A DNA stretch of 64,000 nt from NCBI RefSeq assembly GCF_014200405.1, contig NZ_JACHBQ010000001.1, positions 620,001 through 684,000 on the forward strand. Direction: 5' to 3'. The notes beneath the pieces were generated by a model. It was not told where the DNA came from. It saw only the letters and a program-made list of their open reading frames with translations, and made no database searches. This document shows, one piece after another, positions 24,780-33,448 of the stretch; within the stretch, counting starts at the first letter, position 1; each line of letters opens with the position of its first letter. The DNA is from Cryobacterium roopkundense. Its GTDB lineage: Bacteria > Actinomycetota > Actinomycetes > Actinomycetales > Microbacteriaceae. Made by a program: the position numbers and the translations under genes.

Positions 24780-26375
24780 TCATCGCCAACTGGGCATCCA
24801 GGTGTGTAGCTGCCAGAAGGCGAAGGAGGTCTGCGTGCCTGTCCAGAGCGGATAGAAGAAAGCGCTGGTCAGGACGGCTAAGACGAGGAAAACTATCACG
24901 ATTCGACGGCCGATAACGACTCGGCCGGGGTTCGGTATGCGCTGGGTGGGATGAGGAATCAGGCCCAGGAAGCGACCCATCACAAAGGTGAGGCCCAGAA
25001 GAAGGTATGGCTCAAAGGCGATCGTGTAGAACTGGAATACGGTGCGGTTGAGGTACATGAGCCAGGGAAGGTAGCCGGCGACCATGCCCATCATGATGAG
25101 TCCGACCTGCCATTCGCGGTACCGGGCCAGGCGATACACGAGGTAGAACAGCGCGGCCGTCGCGGCCCACCAGATGAGAGGATTGCCCACAGAGGTGATG
25201 GCGGCCGAGCAGGCGTCGCTCGCGCAACCGTCCTCGCCGCGGCTCGTGCCCACGTAGTACATGCTCGTGGGGCGAATCATGAACAGCCACGTGAGCGGGT
25301 TGGCCTGATACGGGTGCGGCGTGGACAGGCCCACGTGATAGGTGTATGCCGCCACCTGATAGTGCCAGAAGCTTTGGATGGTGTGCGGGACCCAGGCTAA
25401 CGGGCCCGTCCACGCGGCGCCAAGGGAGTCGGCCCACTCGCGGTAGAAGCCCCCGCGCGTGACGAGCCACCCCGTCCACGACACGACGAAGGTGACGAGG
25501 GCGATCGGCACCAGAAGCAGGAGATTCGCGGGGGCCTGCTTGAGTATCGCGGCGCTTGCCCAGAACGACACTCCGGCACGACGCCTGGCGAGGGCATCGA
25601 CGACTACCGTGTACAGGCCGAACGCGGCCAGAAAATACGCTCCGGACCACTTCACCGAACAGGCCAGCCCGAAGGCGAGCCCCGCCGCGAGCAACCACGG
25701 GCGCCACCAAAGCGTCGGGCCCCAGTGCGGATCGAGCCCGGCGGCCCGGCGGCGTTCCAGCCACGCACCGAGTCTGCGCTCATGCCAGGGTCGATCCAGC
25801 AGAATGGCGCCGAAACCGAGCAGGGCAAAGAACATCACCGAGTTGTCCAGCAGGGCCACCCGCGACATGACGATGGCGTGACCGTCGATCGCGAGGAGGA
25901 ATCCGGCGATCGTGGCGAGGGTCAGCGAGCCGAACAGCCTGCGGGCCACCAACATCAGCACCACGACTGCCAGGATGCCGATCACCGCGGTGGAGAGGCG
26001 CCAGCCCCAGCTGCTCTCGGGGCCGGTGGCGGCCATTCCGAGGGCGATGAGCCACTTTCCGAGCGGTGGATGCACAACGAAGGAAGGATCCGTCGTGAAC
26101 ACGTCGGTCTGGCCGCCTGAGAACAGCGCATCGGCCCCGTCAGGCCAGGTGGATTCGTAGCCGTTGTTGAAAAGGGTCCAGGCATCCTTGACATAGAAGG
26201 TCTCGTCGAAGACCAGGGAGTGCGGGGTGCCGAGATTCCACAGGCGCAGCACAGCGGCCACAACGACCACAAGGATGGGGGCGGCCCACCGGACCCATCG
26301 ACTAGTAGCGAGCACCTGTCCATCGTAGTGAGCGCGACTGCGTAGTGATCGGCGGGCCTGAGAGAATGAACTCAT
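24780..26375 (-). CDS. Dolichyl/polyprenyl-phosphate-mannose protein O-mannosyltransferase (PMT family)
   Basis: 531 aa from the ATG at 26375; a longer in-frame start at 26498 adds 41 residues that lie inside rsmI. It is a multi-helix membrane glycosyltransferase that mannosylates Ser/Thr of secreted proteins. The first loop after helix 1 has the acidic DE pair (HSLVFDETFYVKDAW) and HPPLGKW. Landmarks of the family follow: MSRVALLDNSVMFF, GLACSVKWSG and the C-terminal MFIM-type loop (LMYLNRTVFQFYTIAF). The divergent position next to rsmI is conserved in mycobacteria. The starts of both genes share one CATG. Confidence 0.92.
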   Translation of the reverse strand: MSSFSQARRSLRSRAHYDGQVLATSRWVRWAAPILVVVVAAVLRLWNLGTPHSLVFDETFYVKDAWTLFNNGYESTWPDGADALFSGGQTDVFTTDPSFVVHPPLGKWLIALGMAATGPESSWGWRLSTAVIGILAVVVLMLVARRLFGSLTLATIAGFLLAIDGHAIVMSRVALLDNSVMFFALLGFGAILLDRPWHERRLGAWLERRRAAGLDPHWGPTLWWRPWLLAAGLAFGLACSVKWSGAYFLAAFGLYTVVVDALARRRAGVSFWASAAILKQAPANLLLLVPIALVTFVVSWTGWLVTRGGFYREWADSLGAAWTGPLAWVPHTIQSFWHYQVAAYTYHVGLSTPHPYQANPLTWLFMIRPTSMYYVGTSRGEDGCASDACSAAITSVGNPLIWWAATAALFYLVYRLARYREWQVGLIMMGMVAGYLPWLMYLNRTVFQFYTIAFEPYLLLGLTFVMGRFLGLIPHPTQRIPNPGRVVIGRRIVIVFLVLAVLTSAFFYPLWTGTQTSFAFWQLHTWMPSWR

Positions 26376-27237
26376 GATCATCCTCGCCGCCACACCGATC
26401 GGAAACCTCGGGGATGCCTCCAGGCGTCTGGTCGAGGCGCTCACCACCGCCACAGTCGTGGCGTCCGAAGACACCAGGGTCACCATCCACCTGCTCAAGG
26501 CGCTCGGAATCGAGAACCGTCCGCGACTGATCAGCCTTCACGACCACAACGAGCGGGGCAAGGCCGCCGAGCTGGTGGAGTTGGCCCGCGACACCGACCT
26601 GCTCGTGCTGAGCGACGCGGGCATGCCCACGGTGTCCGATCCCGGGTTCCACCTCGTGGACGCGGCCGTCTCGGCCGGCGTCGTCGTGTCGGCGTTGCCG
26701 GGGCCGTCGGCAGTGCTCACGGCCCTTGCGGTTTCCGGGCTGCCCACCGACCGATTCACGTTCGAAGGCTTCCTGCCCCGCAAGCACGGCGAACGCGTCG
26801 GAACACTGCGCGAGCTCGTCGCGGAGCGTCGCACCATGGTGTTCTTCGAATCTCCCAATCGGCTCGCGGCGAGCCTGACCGACCTCGCGACGGTGCTCGG
26901 CGCCGACCGCCGGGTCGTCGTGTGCCGGGAGCTGACCAAGTTCTACGAGGAGATCAAGCGCGGCACCGCAGCCGAGCTGGCCGAGTGGGCGGCCCTGGGC
27001 GTGCGCGGCGAGATCTGCATCGTCGTCGCCGGTGCCGAGCGTCAGGTGTTGAATCTGGAAGACGGGGTGCGCGAGGTGCTGGTGCTGGTGGCCGGCGGCA
27101 TCCGCTTGAAGGAGGCGGCGGCCGATGTGTCGGCCGCGAGCGGTCTCGGCAAGCGTGAGCTGTACGAGAGCGCCCTGCAGGCGAAGACCGGAAAGGTTTC
27201 TTCGATGCCCGACAGGTCGGACTTCCCCCTGGGCTAG
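26374..27237 (+). CDS. rsmI: 16S rRNA (cytidine1402-2'-O)-methyltransferase
   Basis: 287 aa, full length. It uses S-adenosylmethionine to methylate C1402 of 16S rRNA. The tetrapyrrole-methylase fold is clear: LAATPIGNLGDASRRL at the start, VASEDTRVT, LVLSDAGMPTVSDPG, ALPGPSAVLTALAVSGLP, FFESPNRL and CRELTKFYEEI. The SAM-binding loops are intact. The divergent PMT gene shares its CATG start region, so the two are likely to have overlapping promoters. Housekeeping gene. Confidence 0.96.
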   Translation: MIILAATPIGNLGDASRRLVEALTTATVVASEDTRVTIHLLKALGIENRPRLISLHDHNERGKAAELVELARDTDLLVLSDAGMPTVSDPGFHLVDAAVSAGVVVSALPGPSAVLTALAVSGLPTDRFTFEGFLPRKHGERVGTLRELVAERRTMVFFESPNRLAASLTDLATVLGADRRVVVCRELTKFYEEIKRGTAAELAEWAALGVRGEICIVVAGAERQVLNLEDGVREVLVLVAGGIRLKEAAADVSAASGLGKRELYESALQAKTGKVSSMPDRSDFPLG

Positions 27238-27333
27238 CCCTCGCGGGACCGGACGAACGGCGGTATTCTCACAGTGCGATTCTGCGCGGTACATTTCTGC
27301 GCAGCAGTTCTGCCGTGACGGTCGGAGGTTCCG

Positions 27334-28320
27334 ATGCCATACCGGGTGCAGTTCTCCGAATACGGGGGACCGGACGTTCTCGAACTCGTCGATATGCTCA
27401 AGCCTGTTGCGGGGCCCGGTGACGTCGTTGTGGAGGTGCTGGCCGCCGGCCTCAACCCTGGCGAGTCGAGCATCCGTGAAGGTCGGTTTGCCCTTGAGCG
27501 GCCGGTGCGGTTTCCCCAGGGGCAGGGCAGCGACTTCGCTGGTGTCGTCGTCGGGGTCGGCGACGGTGTCGAGACGTGGCACCTCCACGACGAGGTGCTC
27601 GGGCACACAGTGCGGGCGGCGCAGGCGAGCTACGTTGCCGTGCCAGAGGGGAACGTCATCCGCAAGCCGTCCGGGTTGCCGTGGGAGATCGCCGGGAGCC
27701 TGTTCGTAGCCGCCGCGACAGCGTGGCAGGCCGTGCAGGGCGTCAACCCCGGACCGGGGCGAACTGTCCTCGTGCATGCCGCAGCGGGCGGTGTGGGAGG
27801 AATCGCCGGACAGCTGTGCAAGCTGCGCGGGGCCACGGTCATCGGCACGTGCAGCAGGACGAGCTTCGACTACCTGCGGCAGCACAGGATCATCCCCGTG
27901 GAATACGGCGCAGACCTCGATTCCGAACTCGCGCGGGTCGCACCGGGAGGAATCGATGCCGAGCTGAACCGCATGGGCGACGACGCGCTCGTCACTGTGA
28001 ACTCCACCGATACCGTCGTGCTCGAGCGGATCGCGTCGATGGTCGCCAATCATCAGATTTCCATCCCACTCGCAGCGGTGTACCCACTTGAACGCGTACA
28101 GGACGCCTACCGAGAGCTTGAGGCCGGCCACGCCCACGGCAAGATCGTGTTGAGCCTGGAACCTGTCTACTACCGGCATCAGAAGGTGCAAGCCATCGAC
28201 ATCCGCGAGACTGAGGCCACTCGGGACGCTCCAGGCCGCACGCCCGGCCCGCCTGCCCACGAGGTGCTCCCGCCGGTATTCGGCCACCGCCGCCACAAGG
28301 CACCGTCGGCACCGAAATAG
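27334..28320 (+). CDS. MDR-family NADP-dependent oxidoreductase (quinone oxidoreductase-like)
   Basis: 328 aa. The N-terminal GroES-like part (residues about 1-120) lacks catalytic-zinc Cys/His, as in quinone oxidoreductases. The Rossmann part has VLVHAAAGGVGGIAGQL (about residue 150). The cofactor domain appears short: after GGIDAELNRMG only about 20 residues precede the SMVANHQISIPLAAVYPLE segment, so roughly 40 residues of the usual fold may be missing. About 45 residues rich in charged and Pro residues extend beyond the normal C-terminus (YYRHQKVQAIDIRE...). AGGAGG-type Shine-Dalgarno (CGGAGG) is present. Activity is uncertain. Confidence 0.8.
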   Translation: MPYRVQFSEYGGPDVLELVDMLKPVAGPGDVVVEVLAAGLNPGESSIREGRFALERPVRFPQGQGSDFAGVVVGVGDGVETWHLHDEVLGHTVRAAQASYVAVPEGNVIRKPSGLPWEIAGSLFVAAATAWQAVQGVNPGPGRTVLVHAAAGGVGGIAGQLCKLRGATVIGTCSRTSFDYLRQHRIIPVEYGADLDSELARVAPGGIDAELNRMGDDALVTVNSTDTVVLERIASMVANHQISIPLAAVYPLERVQDAYRELEAGHAHGKIVLSLEPVYYRHQKVQAIDIRETEATRDAPGRTPGPPAHEVLPPVFGHRRHKAPSAPK

Positions 28321-28386
28321 AGTGTCGAGTCGGGCTCGCGGAGTAACACGGACTGGCGCGGGTGCTCGCGCGCATAGGATGTGAGC

Positions 28387-29949
28387 ATGTCCGACGGCTC
28401 TTCTTTCTACATCACCACGCCCATTTTCTACGTGAATGATGTCCCGCACATCGGGCACGCCTATACCGAGGTGGCAGCAGACGTGCTCGCCCGCTGGCAC
28501 CGCCAGTCGGGGGACAAGGCGTGGCTGCTCACCGGAACGGACGAGCACGGGCAGAAGATCCTGCGCACCGCCACCGCGAACGGTGTGACACCGAAGGAAT
28601 GGGCCGACCGCCTGGTCGAGACCGCGTGGAAGCCGCTGCTCAAGACCGTGAACATCGCCAACGACGATTTCATTCGCACCACGGACGAGCGCCACGAGGT
28701 GAACGCCCAGAAGTTCCTGCAGCACCTGCAGACCGAGGGTCACATTTACACCGGCGAGTACGAGGGCTACTACTGCGTGGGCTGTGAGGAATACAAGCCC
28801 ACCACCGACCTCGTGGACGGCACCGGCGAAGACGCCGGCGTGTTGGTCTGCGCGATCCACTCCAAGCCCGTGGAGCTGCTGCACGAGAAGAACTACTTCT
28901 TCAAGATGAGCGCCTTCGCCGACAGGCTGCTGGCGCTCTACGAGGAGAACCCGAACTTCGTGCAGCCAGAGTCGGCGCGGAACGAGGTCATCTCCTTCGT
29001 CAAGCGCGGTCTGAGCGACCTGTCGATCTCGCGGTCGAGCTTCGACTGGGGCATCAAGGTGCCGTGGGACGAATCCCACGTGGTCTACGTGTGGTTTGAC
29101 GCACTGCTGAACTACATCACCGCGGCCGGCTACGGCCAGGACGACGAAGCCTTCGCGAGCCGGTGGCCGGCCACGCACATCGTGGGCAAGGACATCCTGC
29201 GCTTCCACGCCGTCATTTGGCCCGCCATGCTGATGGCCGCCGGCATCGCGGTGCCCAAGCAGGTCTTCGGCCACGGCTGGTTGCTCGTGGGCGGCGAAAA
29301 GATGAGCAAATCAAAGCTCACTGGCATCGCCCCAAGCCAGATCACGGACACGTTCGGCTCCGACGCATTCCGCTACTACTTCATGCGCGCGATCAGCTTC
29401 GGCCAGGACGGGTCCTTCTCCTGGGAGGACCTCTCGGCGAGGTACCAGGCCGAACTCGCCAACGGCTTCGGTAACCTCGCGTCCAGGGTGATCGCCATGG
29501 TCGTGCGGTATTGCGACGGCGAGGTTCCGGCTGGCGGCGACCCCACCGAAGCTGACCTCGGAATTCAGGCCACTGAGAAGCGGGTGACAGACGCGGCGGC
29601 GGCGTCGATCGAGAGCCTCGCGATTCACGAGGCCGTCGCATCCGTCTGGGAGCTTGTCGACGAGCTCAACGGCTACATCACACTGCAGGAGCCGTGGGCC
29701 CTTGCCAAGGATCCCGCCAGCCGCGAACGCCTCGAGACAGTGCTGCACACCGCCGTGCGCGGACTCGGAACTCTCACTGTGCTGCTCTCGCCCGTGATCC
29801 CGGTGGCCACCGGTAAGCTCTGGAGCGCCCTCGGCGGCACCGGCGCCCTCACCGAGCAACGCATCGATCGGGCCTGGGACTGGGCGGGCGGCACGCATGT
29901 GACGCCGCTCGAACCGCTGTTCCCGCGAATCGAGTCGACAGTTGGGTAG
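28387..29949 (+). CDS. metG: Methionyl-tRNA synthetase
   Basis: 520 aa from the ATG at 28387 (AGGATG 9 bases upstream); an in-frame GTG two codons earlier is possible. It charges tRNA-Met. The HIGH motif reads PHIGHAYTE and KMSKS reads GEKMSKSKL near residue 300. A metal-knuckle Cys pair YYCVGCEEY and C-x-x-H (VCAIH) is present, and the anticodon-binding helical domain follows. It lacks the C-terminal dimerisation domain, as in other actinobacteria. It heads the metG-tatD-rsmA run, its last 8 bases overlapping tatD. Confidence 0.96.
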   Translation: MSDGSSFYITTPIFYVNDVPHIGHAYTEVAADVLARWHRQSGDKAWLLTGTDEHGQKILRTATANGVTPKEWADRLVETAWKPLLKTVNIANDDFIRTTDERHEVNAQKFLQHLQTEGHIYTGEYEGYYCVGCEEYKPTTDLVDGTGEDAGVLVCAIHSKPVELLHEKNYFFKMSAFADRLLALYEENPNFVQPESARNEVISFVKRGLSDLSISRSSFDWGIKVPWDESHVVYVWFDALLNYITAAGYGQDDEAFASRWPATHIVGKDILRFHAVIWPAMLMAAGIAVPKQVFGHGWLLVGGEKMSKSKLTGIAPSQITDTFGSDAFRYYFMRAISFGQDGSFSWEDLSARYQAELANGFGNLASRVIAMVVRYCDGEVPAGGDPTEADLGIQATEKRVTDAAAASIESLAIHEAVASVWELVDELNGYITLQEPWALAKDPASRERLETVLHTAVRGLGTLTVLLSPVIPVATGKLWSALGGTGALTEQRIDRAWDWAGGTHVTPLEPLFPRIESTVG

Positions 29950-30889
29950 CGACGGCGCGCCGATTCGCCAGCGGGACAAGGGCGCCGGGCGCGACCTGAG
30001 CTACCCGCCGCTACCGGAGGCGTTGTCGGTTCCGATCTACGACAACCACACCCACCTCGAGATAGCCGATGGCGAGAACCCACTCAGCTACACCGAACAG
30101 CTCGACCGCGCCTCGAGCGTAGGGGTTCGCGGGGTGATTCAGGTCGGTGGCGACCGGGAAACCTCACGCTGGTCGGCCGAGATGGCGCTCGTGGAACCGC
30201 GGATGCTCGCCGCCGTGGCGATCCATCCCAACGAGGCGCCTGTCTACGCGGCCGCGGGCACGCTCGACGACGCGATCGCCGAGATCAGCGAGCTCGCCGC
30301 GCGCCCCCGAGTGGTGGCCGTCGGCGAGACGGGACTGGACTTCTTCCGCACCGAGGAACCCGGGCACGCCACGCAGTACCGGTCGTTCGAGGCCCACATC
30401 GAGATCGCCAAGCAGAATAACCTCGCCCTGCAGATTCACGACCGCAACGCGCATGCCGAGGTGATCGCCACGCTGCTGCGGGTCGGGGCCCCCGAGCGCA
30501 CGGTGTTCCACTGCTTCTCCGGCGACGCCGAAATGGCGCGTGTGTGCGCTGAGCACGGTTGGTACATGTCCTTCGCGGGTAACGTCACATTCGGAAATGC
30601 CCATGACCTGCGTGCTGCGCTCGCTGTGGCGCCCCGCAATCTGCTGCTTGTCGAGACGGATGCCCCGTTCCTCACCCCGATGCCCTACCGCGGCCGACCC
30701 AATGCTCCGTACCTGCTGCCGAACACCCTGCGTGCGATGGCCAAACACCTCGAAACGGATGTCTCACTCCTGTCTGCCCAAATCACGTCAAACACCGAGC
30801 TCGTTTATGGGCGCTGGGACGCCGAGCCTGTGACGGCGGCGCACGACGCCGACCGCTCCGACGCCGCCCCGGTCGGTGGCCTCGCATGA
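29942..30889 (+). CDS. tatD: TatD-family metal-dependent deoxyribonuclease
   Basis: 315 aa using a TTG start that overlaps the metG stop. No ATG or GTG candidate lies before the conserved start DNHTHLE, so the TTG with a typical 30-residue Pro-rich lead is preferred. Metal ligands are the HxH of NHTHLE, the Glu of VGETGLDF, and His of QIHDRNAH and FHCFSG, with Asp of VETDAPFL. It is a 3'-5' exonuclease/proofreading-type hydrolase in other bacteria. The overlap with both neighbours makes a tight operon. Confidence 0.92.
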   Translation: MGSDGAPIRQRDKGAGRDLSYPPLPEALSVPIYDNHTHLEIADGENPLSYTEQLDRASSVGVRGVIQVGGDRETSRWSAEMALVEPRMLAAVAIHPNEAPVYAAAGTLDDAIAEISELAARPRVVAVGETGLDFFRTEEPGHATQYRSFEAHIEIAKQNNLALQIHDRNAHAEVIATLLRVGAPERTVFHCFSGDAEMARVCAEHGWYMSFAGNVTFGNAHDLRAALAVAPRNLLLVETDAPFLTPMPYRGRPNAPYLLPNTLRAMAKHLETDVSLLSAQITSNTELVYGRWDAEPVTAAHDADRSDAAPVGGLA

Positions 30890-31764
30890 CCGGCCAGCAT
30901 GAGGCGACTGGGGACAAGGCGCCACAGAAGCTCCTCGGTCCCGCCGAGATCCGCGACCTTGCCGAGATGCTGGGAGTCAATCCCACCAAGAAGCTGGGAC
31001 AGAACTTCGTCATCGACGGCAACACAGTGCGCCGGATCGTGCGCGTGGCGAGCGTCGCGGCCGGTGACGTGGTCGTCGAGGTGGGGCCAGGGCTCGGCTC
31101 CCTGACGCTCGGAATTCTCGAGACAGGCGCGAGCGTCGTGGCTGTGGAGATCGACGACCGACTCGCCGAACAGCTTCCCCTCACCGTCGAACTCATGCAG
31201 CCGGGCGCACCGCTCACCGTCATTCGTGCCGATGCGCTCAAGATCGAGGCGTTGCCCGGAGATCCGACCCGGCTCGTGGCCAACCTGCCGTACAACGTGT
31301 CGGTGCCCGTGCTGCTGTACCTGCTCGAGAACTTCGCGTCGATCCACGCCGGCGTCGTCATGGTGCAGGCCGAAGTCGGCGAGCGTCTCGCGGCGCCGCC
31401 GGGCAGCAAGGTCTATGGCAGCCCCAGCGTCAAGGCCGCCTGGTACGGTGCCTTCCGCACTGCCGGCAAGGTGAGCCGCCAGGTGTTTTGGCCGGTGCCG
31501 AACGTTGATTCGATCCTTGTCGCCTTTGAGCGCCGCGCCGAGCCGCTCGAGAGCGAGGAACTGCGCCTCGCCACCTTCGCGCTCGTGGACGCAGCATTTC
31601 AGCAGCGTCGTAAAATGTTGCGGCAGTCGCTGTCCGTTGTTCTCGGGGATTCGGCGACGGCATCCATTCTCATGCAGAGCGCCGGAATCGACCCGACGAC
31701 CCGCGGGGAGCAGCTTACGGTGCACGACTTCCTCGCCGTCGCCCGCGTCTGGGTCAGTGGCTAA
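30886..31764 (+). CDS. rsmA: 16S rRNA (A1518/A1519 N6-dimethyl) methyltransferase
   Basis: 292 aa. The ATG overlaps the tatD stop (ATGA). It starts with NPTKKLGQNFVIDGN, then the SAM motif VVEVGPGLGSLTLGI, IEIDDRL-type acidic loop (VEIDDRLAEQL), and the catalytic NLPYNVSVPVLL. Full length for the family. It dimethylates two adjacent adenines in the 3' hairpin of 16S rRNA. Its TAA lies in the left arm of the palindromic element 31763-31846. Confidence 0.96.
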   Translation: MTGQHEATGDKAPQKLLGPAEIRDLAEMLGVNPTKKLGQNFVIDGNTVRRIVRVASVAAGDVVVEVGPGLGSLTLGILETGASVVAVEIDDRLAEQLPLTVELMQPGAPLTVIRADALKIEALPGDPTRLVANLPYNVSVPVLLYLLENFASIHAGVVMVQAEVGERLAAPPGSKVYGSPSVKAAWYGAFRTAGKVSRQVFWPVPNVDSILVAFERRAEPLESEELRLATFALVDAAFQQRRKMLRQSLSVVLGDSATASILMQSAGIDPTTRGEQLTVHDFLAVARVWVSG

Positions 31765-31846
31765 TTCAGGAAAATCGGCAGCGGATGCCGCGGTCGCCGC
31801 GTGTTCGCGGGGTCGACATCCGTTGTGGGACTCAAACTCCTGAATT
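31763..31846. repeat. 84-bp intergenic palindromic element
   Basis: Arms AATTCAGGA (31763-31771) and TCCTGAATT (31838-31846), extendable with one mismatch to 13 bp. It begins inside the rsmA stop codon. Its span and the AAATCGGCA just after the left arm resemble the 9929-10014 element. Confidence 0.55.
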
Positions 31847-31878
31847 CGCCACCCGAGGATGTCGGTTAGCGTGGACCC

Positions 31879-32445
31879 ATGTCTGATTCTCCTGTTTCCA
31901 GCCGCACCGACGGCATGAGCGATGCGGCGCTCGGCGCCGCCACCGGCAGGGGCTGGGCGCAATGGTTCGACCTGCTCGACGCCGCCGGAGGCGCGGGGTG
32001 GACGCATCAGAAGATCGCCAAGTGGCTGGCGGAAACCCACGCGGTTCCGGCCTGGTGGTGCCAGAGCGTGGCCGTGGGCTTCGAACAGGCGCGCGGCATG
32101 CGAGTGCCCGGTCAGCGCGCGGACGGCTCGTTCGAGGTGGGCGCGTCCAAGACCATTCCCTTGACGCAGCGGCTCGCACTCGATGCGGTAGTCCGGGTCG
32201 TGACCGCGGGGCTCGGCGTGCCGCCTGTGTCAGAAGGCCGTGAGGCGAAGTTCATCACGGCCCGATGGACCCTTCCCGGCCGCCAGTCCGTGCTCGCCCG
32301 GGCGAACCCCACGTCGGCAGGCGGTACGAGCGTGACACTGACCCATGAACGTCTGCCCGATGCCGTGGCGGTCGCCCCGGCGAAGGACACCCTGAAAGCC
32401 TGGCTCGTGACGGCTGCGTCGGATGGTGTGCGCGGGCTGGGCTAG
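31879..32445 (+). CDS. DUF4287-type protein with SRPBCC-like C-terminus
   Basis: 188 aa. Residues about 22-75 match the DUF4287 pattern: W-x-x-W-F-x-L-L-D-A (GWAQWFDLLDAAGG), then WTHQKIAKWLAETHAVPAWW, and SVAVGFEQARGMR. The second half (TLPGRQSVLARANPTSAGGTSVTLTHERL) resembles an activator-of-Hsp90/START-like beta fold. Function is unknown. It sits between rsmA and ispE, 9 bases ahead of ispE, and is likely cotranscribed with it. Confidence 0.75.
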   Translation: MSDSPVSSRTDGMSDAALGAATGRGWAQWFDLLDAAGGAGWTHQKIAKWLAETHAVPAWWCQSVAVGFEQARGMRVPGQRADGSFEVGASKTIPLTQRLALDAVVRVVTAGLGVPPVSEGREAKFITARWTLPGRQSVLARANPTSAGGTSVTLTHERLPDAVAVAPAKDTLKAWLVTAASDGVRGLG

Positions 32446-32454
32446 GTTAAAAGC

Positions 32455-33390
32455 ATGACGACGACGGCCGGCACCCAGGTTGTGCACGCACGAGCGCCGG
32501 GCAAGATCAACGTCTTTCTCAAGGTCGGCGCCGTGATGGAAGACGGCTACCACGACCTCGCCACGGCCTTCCAGGCCGTGTCGCTGAGCGAAGAAGTGCG
32601 CGCCTACCCCGCAACGGACTTTTCGGTTGAATTCACCGGTTCCATCGACACCTCCGGCCTCGCGACCGGCGGCAGCAACCTCGCCATCAAGGCGGCCCGT
32701 GCCCTCGCTCGGCAGGCGGGCTATCGCGGGGGAGTGCACCTCGAGATCGAGAAGAACGTTCCGATCGCCGGCGGAATGGGCGGCGGCTCTGCGGATGCCG
32801 CGGCCACGCTCCTTGCGTGCGACGCCCTCTGGGGCACGAACGCCACAAAGGAGGAACTGCTCGCCATCGGCGCGCAACTCGGTGCAGACGTACCGTTCGC
32901 CTTCACGGGCGGCACGGCCATCGGCACCGGCCGCGGCGACCAGCTGAGCCCCGCCCTCGCGAAGGGCAAGTTTCAGTGGGTGCTCGCCCTCGCGGAATTC
33001 GGCATGTCGACCCCCGCGGTATACCAGGAACTCGACCGCCACCGTGATCGTCACGCCCAGGACATCTTTCCCGCCGAGGTGCAGCCCACAGTCGATGCGA
33101 AGGTGCTGCTCGCGCTGCGCGCGGGCGACCCGCACATGCTCGCCGACGTGTTGCACAACGATCTGCAGGCTCCGGCGCTGCACCTGGCCCCCGGCCTCGG
33201 TTCGGTCATCCAGCTCGGTGAGGAGAACGGCGCCCTGGCCGGCATCATTTCGGGCTCAGGGCCCACGGTTGCATTCCTCGTAGCTGATGCCGACAGCGCG
33301 CTCGAGCTGCAGGTCGCGCTCTCCGCGTCTCGCCTCCGGGTCGTGCGGGCAACAGGTCCCGTGCACGGCGCTCGCCTCATCAACGACTGA
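32455..33390 (+). CDS. ispE: 4-diphosphocytidyl-2-C-methyl-D-erythritol kinase
   Basis: 311 aa. It phosphorylates the 2-hydroxyl of CDP-ME in the non-mevalonate isoprenoid pathway. GHMP-kinase motifs are seen: [14 protein letters not shown] at the start, [19 protein letters not shown] as the ATP loop, and [11 protein letters not shown] near the C-terminus. Full length. The rsmA-ispE order is conserved in actinobacteria. The next gene is close (58 bp) on the same strand. Confidence 0.95.
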   Translation: MTTTAGTQVVHARAPGKINVFLKVGAVMEDGYHDLATAFQAVSLSEEVRAYPATDFSVEFTGSIDTSGLATGGSNLAIKAARALARQAGYRGGVHLEIEKNVPIAGGMGGGSADAAATLLACDALWGTNATKEELLAIGAQLGADVPFAFTGGTAIGTGRGDQLSPALAKGKFQWVLALAEFGMSTPAVYQELDRHRDRHAQDIFPAEVQPTVDAKVLLALRAGDPHMLADVLHNDLQAPALHLAPGLGSVIQLGEENGALAGIISGSGPTVAFLVADADSALELQVALSASRLRVVRATGPVHGARLIND

Positions 33391-33448
33391 CCCCACCTCC
33401 GGAGACCCCCGCCCAGCTGACTCTCGGCGTGCCGTAAACTTGGAGGCT

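Noticed and set aside
26302..29274. 990-codon open frame on the minus strand opposite rsmI, the oxidoreductase and metG
   Set aside because: Antisense shadow of three well-recognised genes in high-GC DNA; no family motif in its translation.
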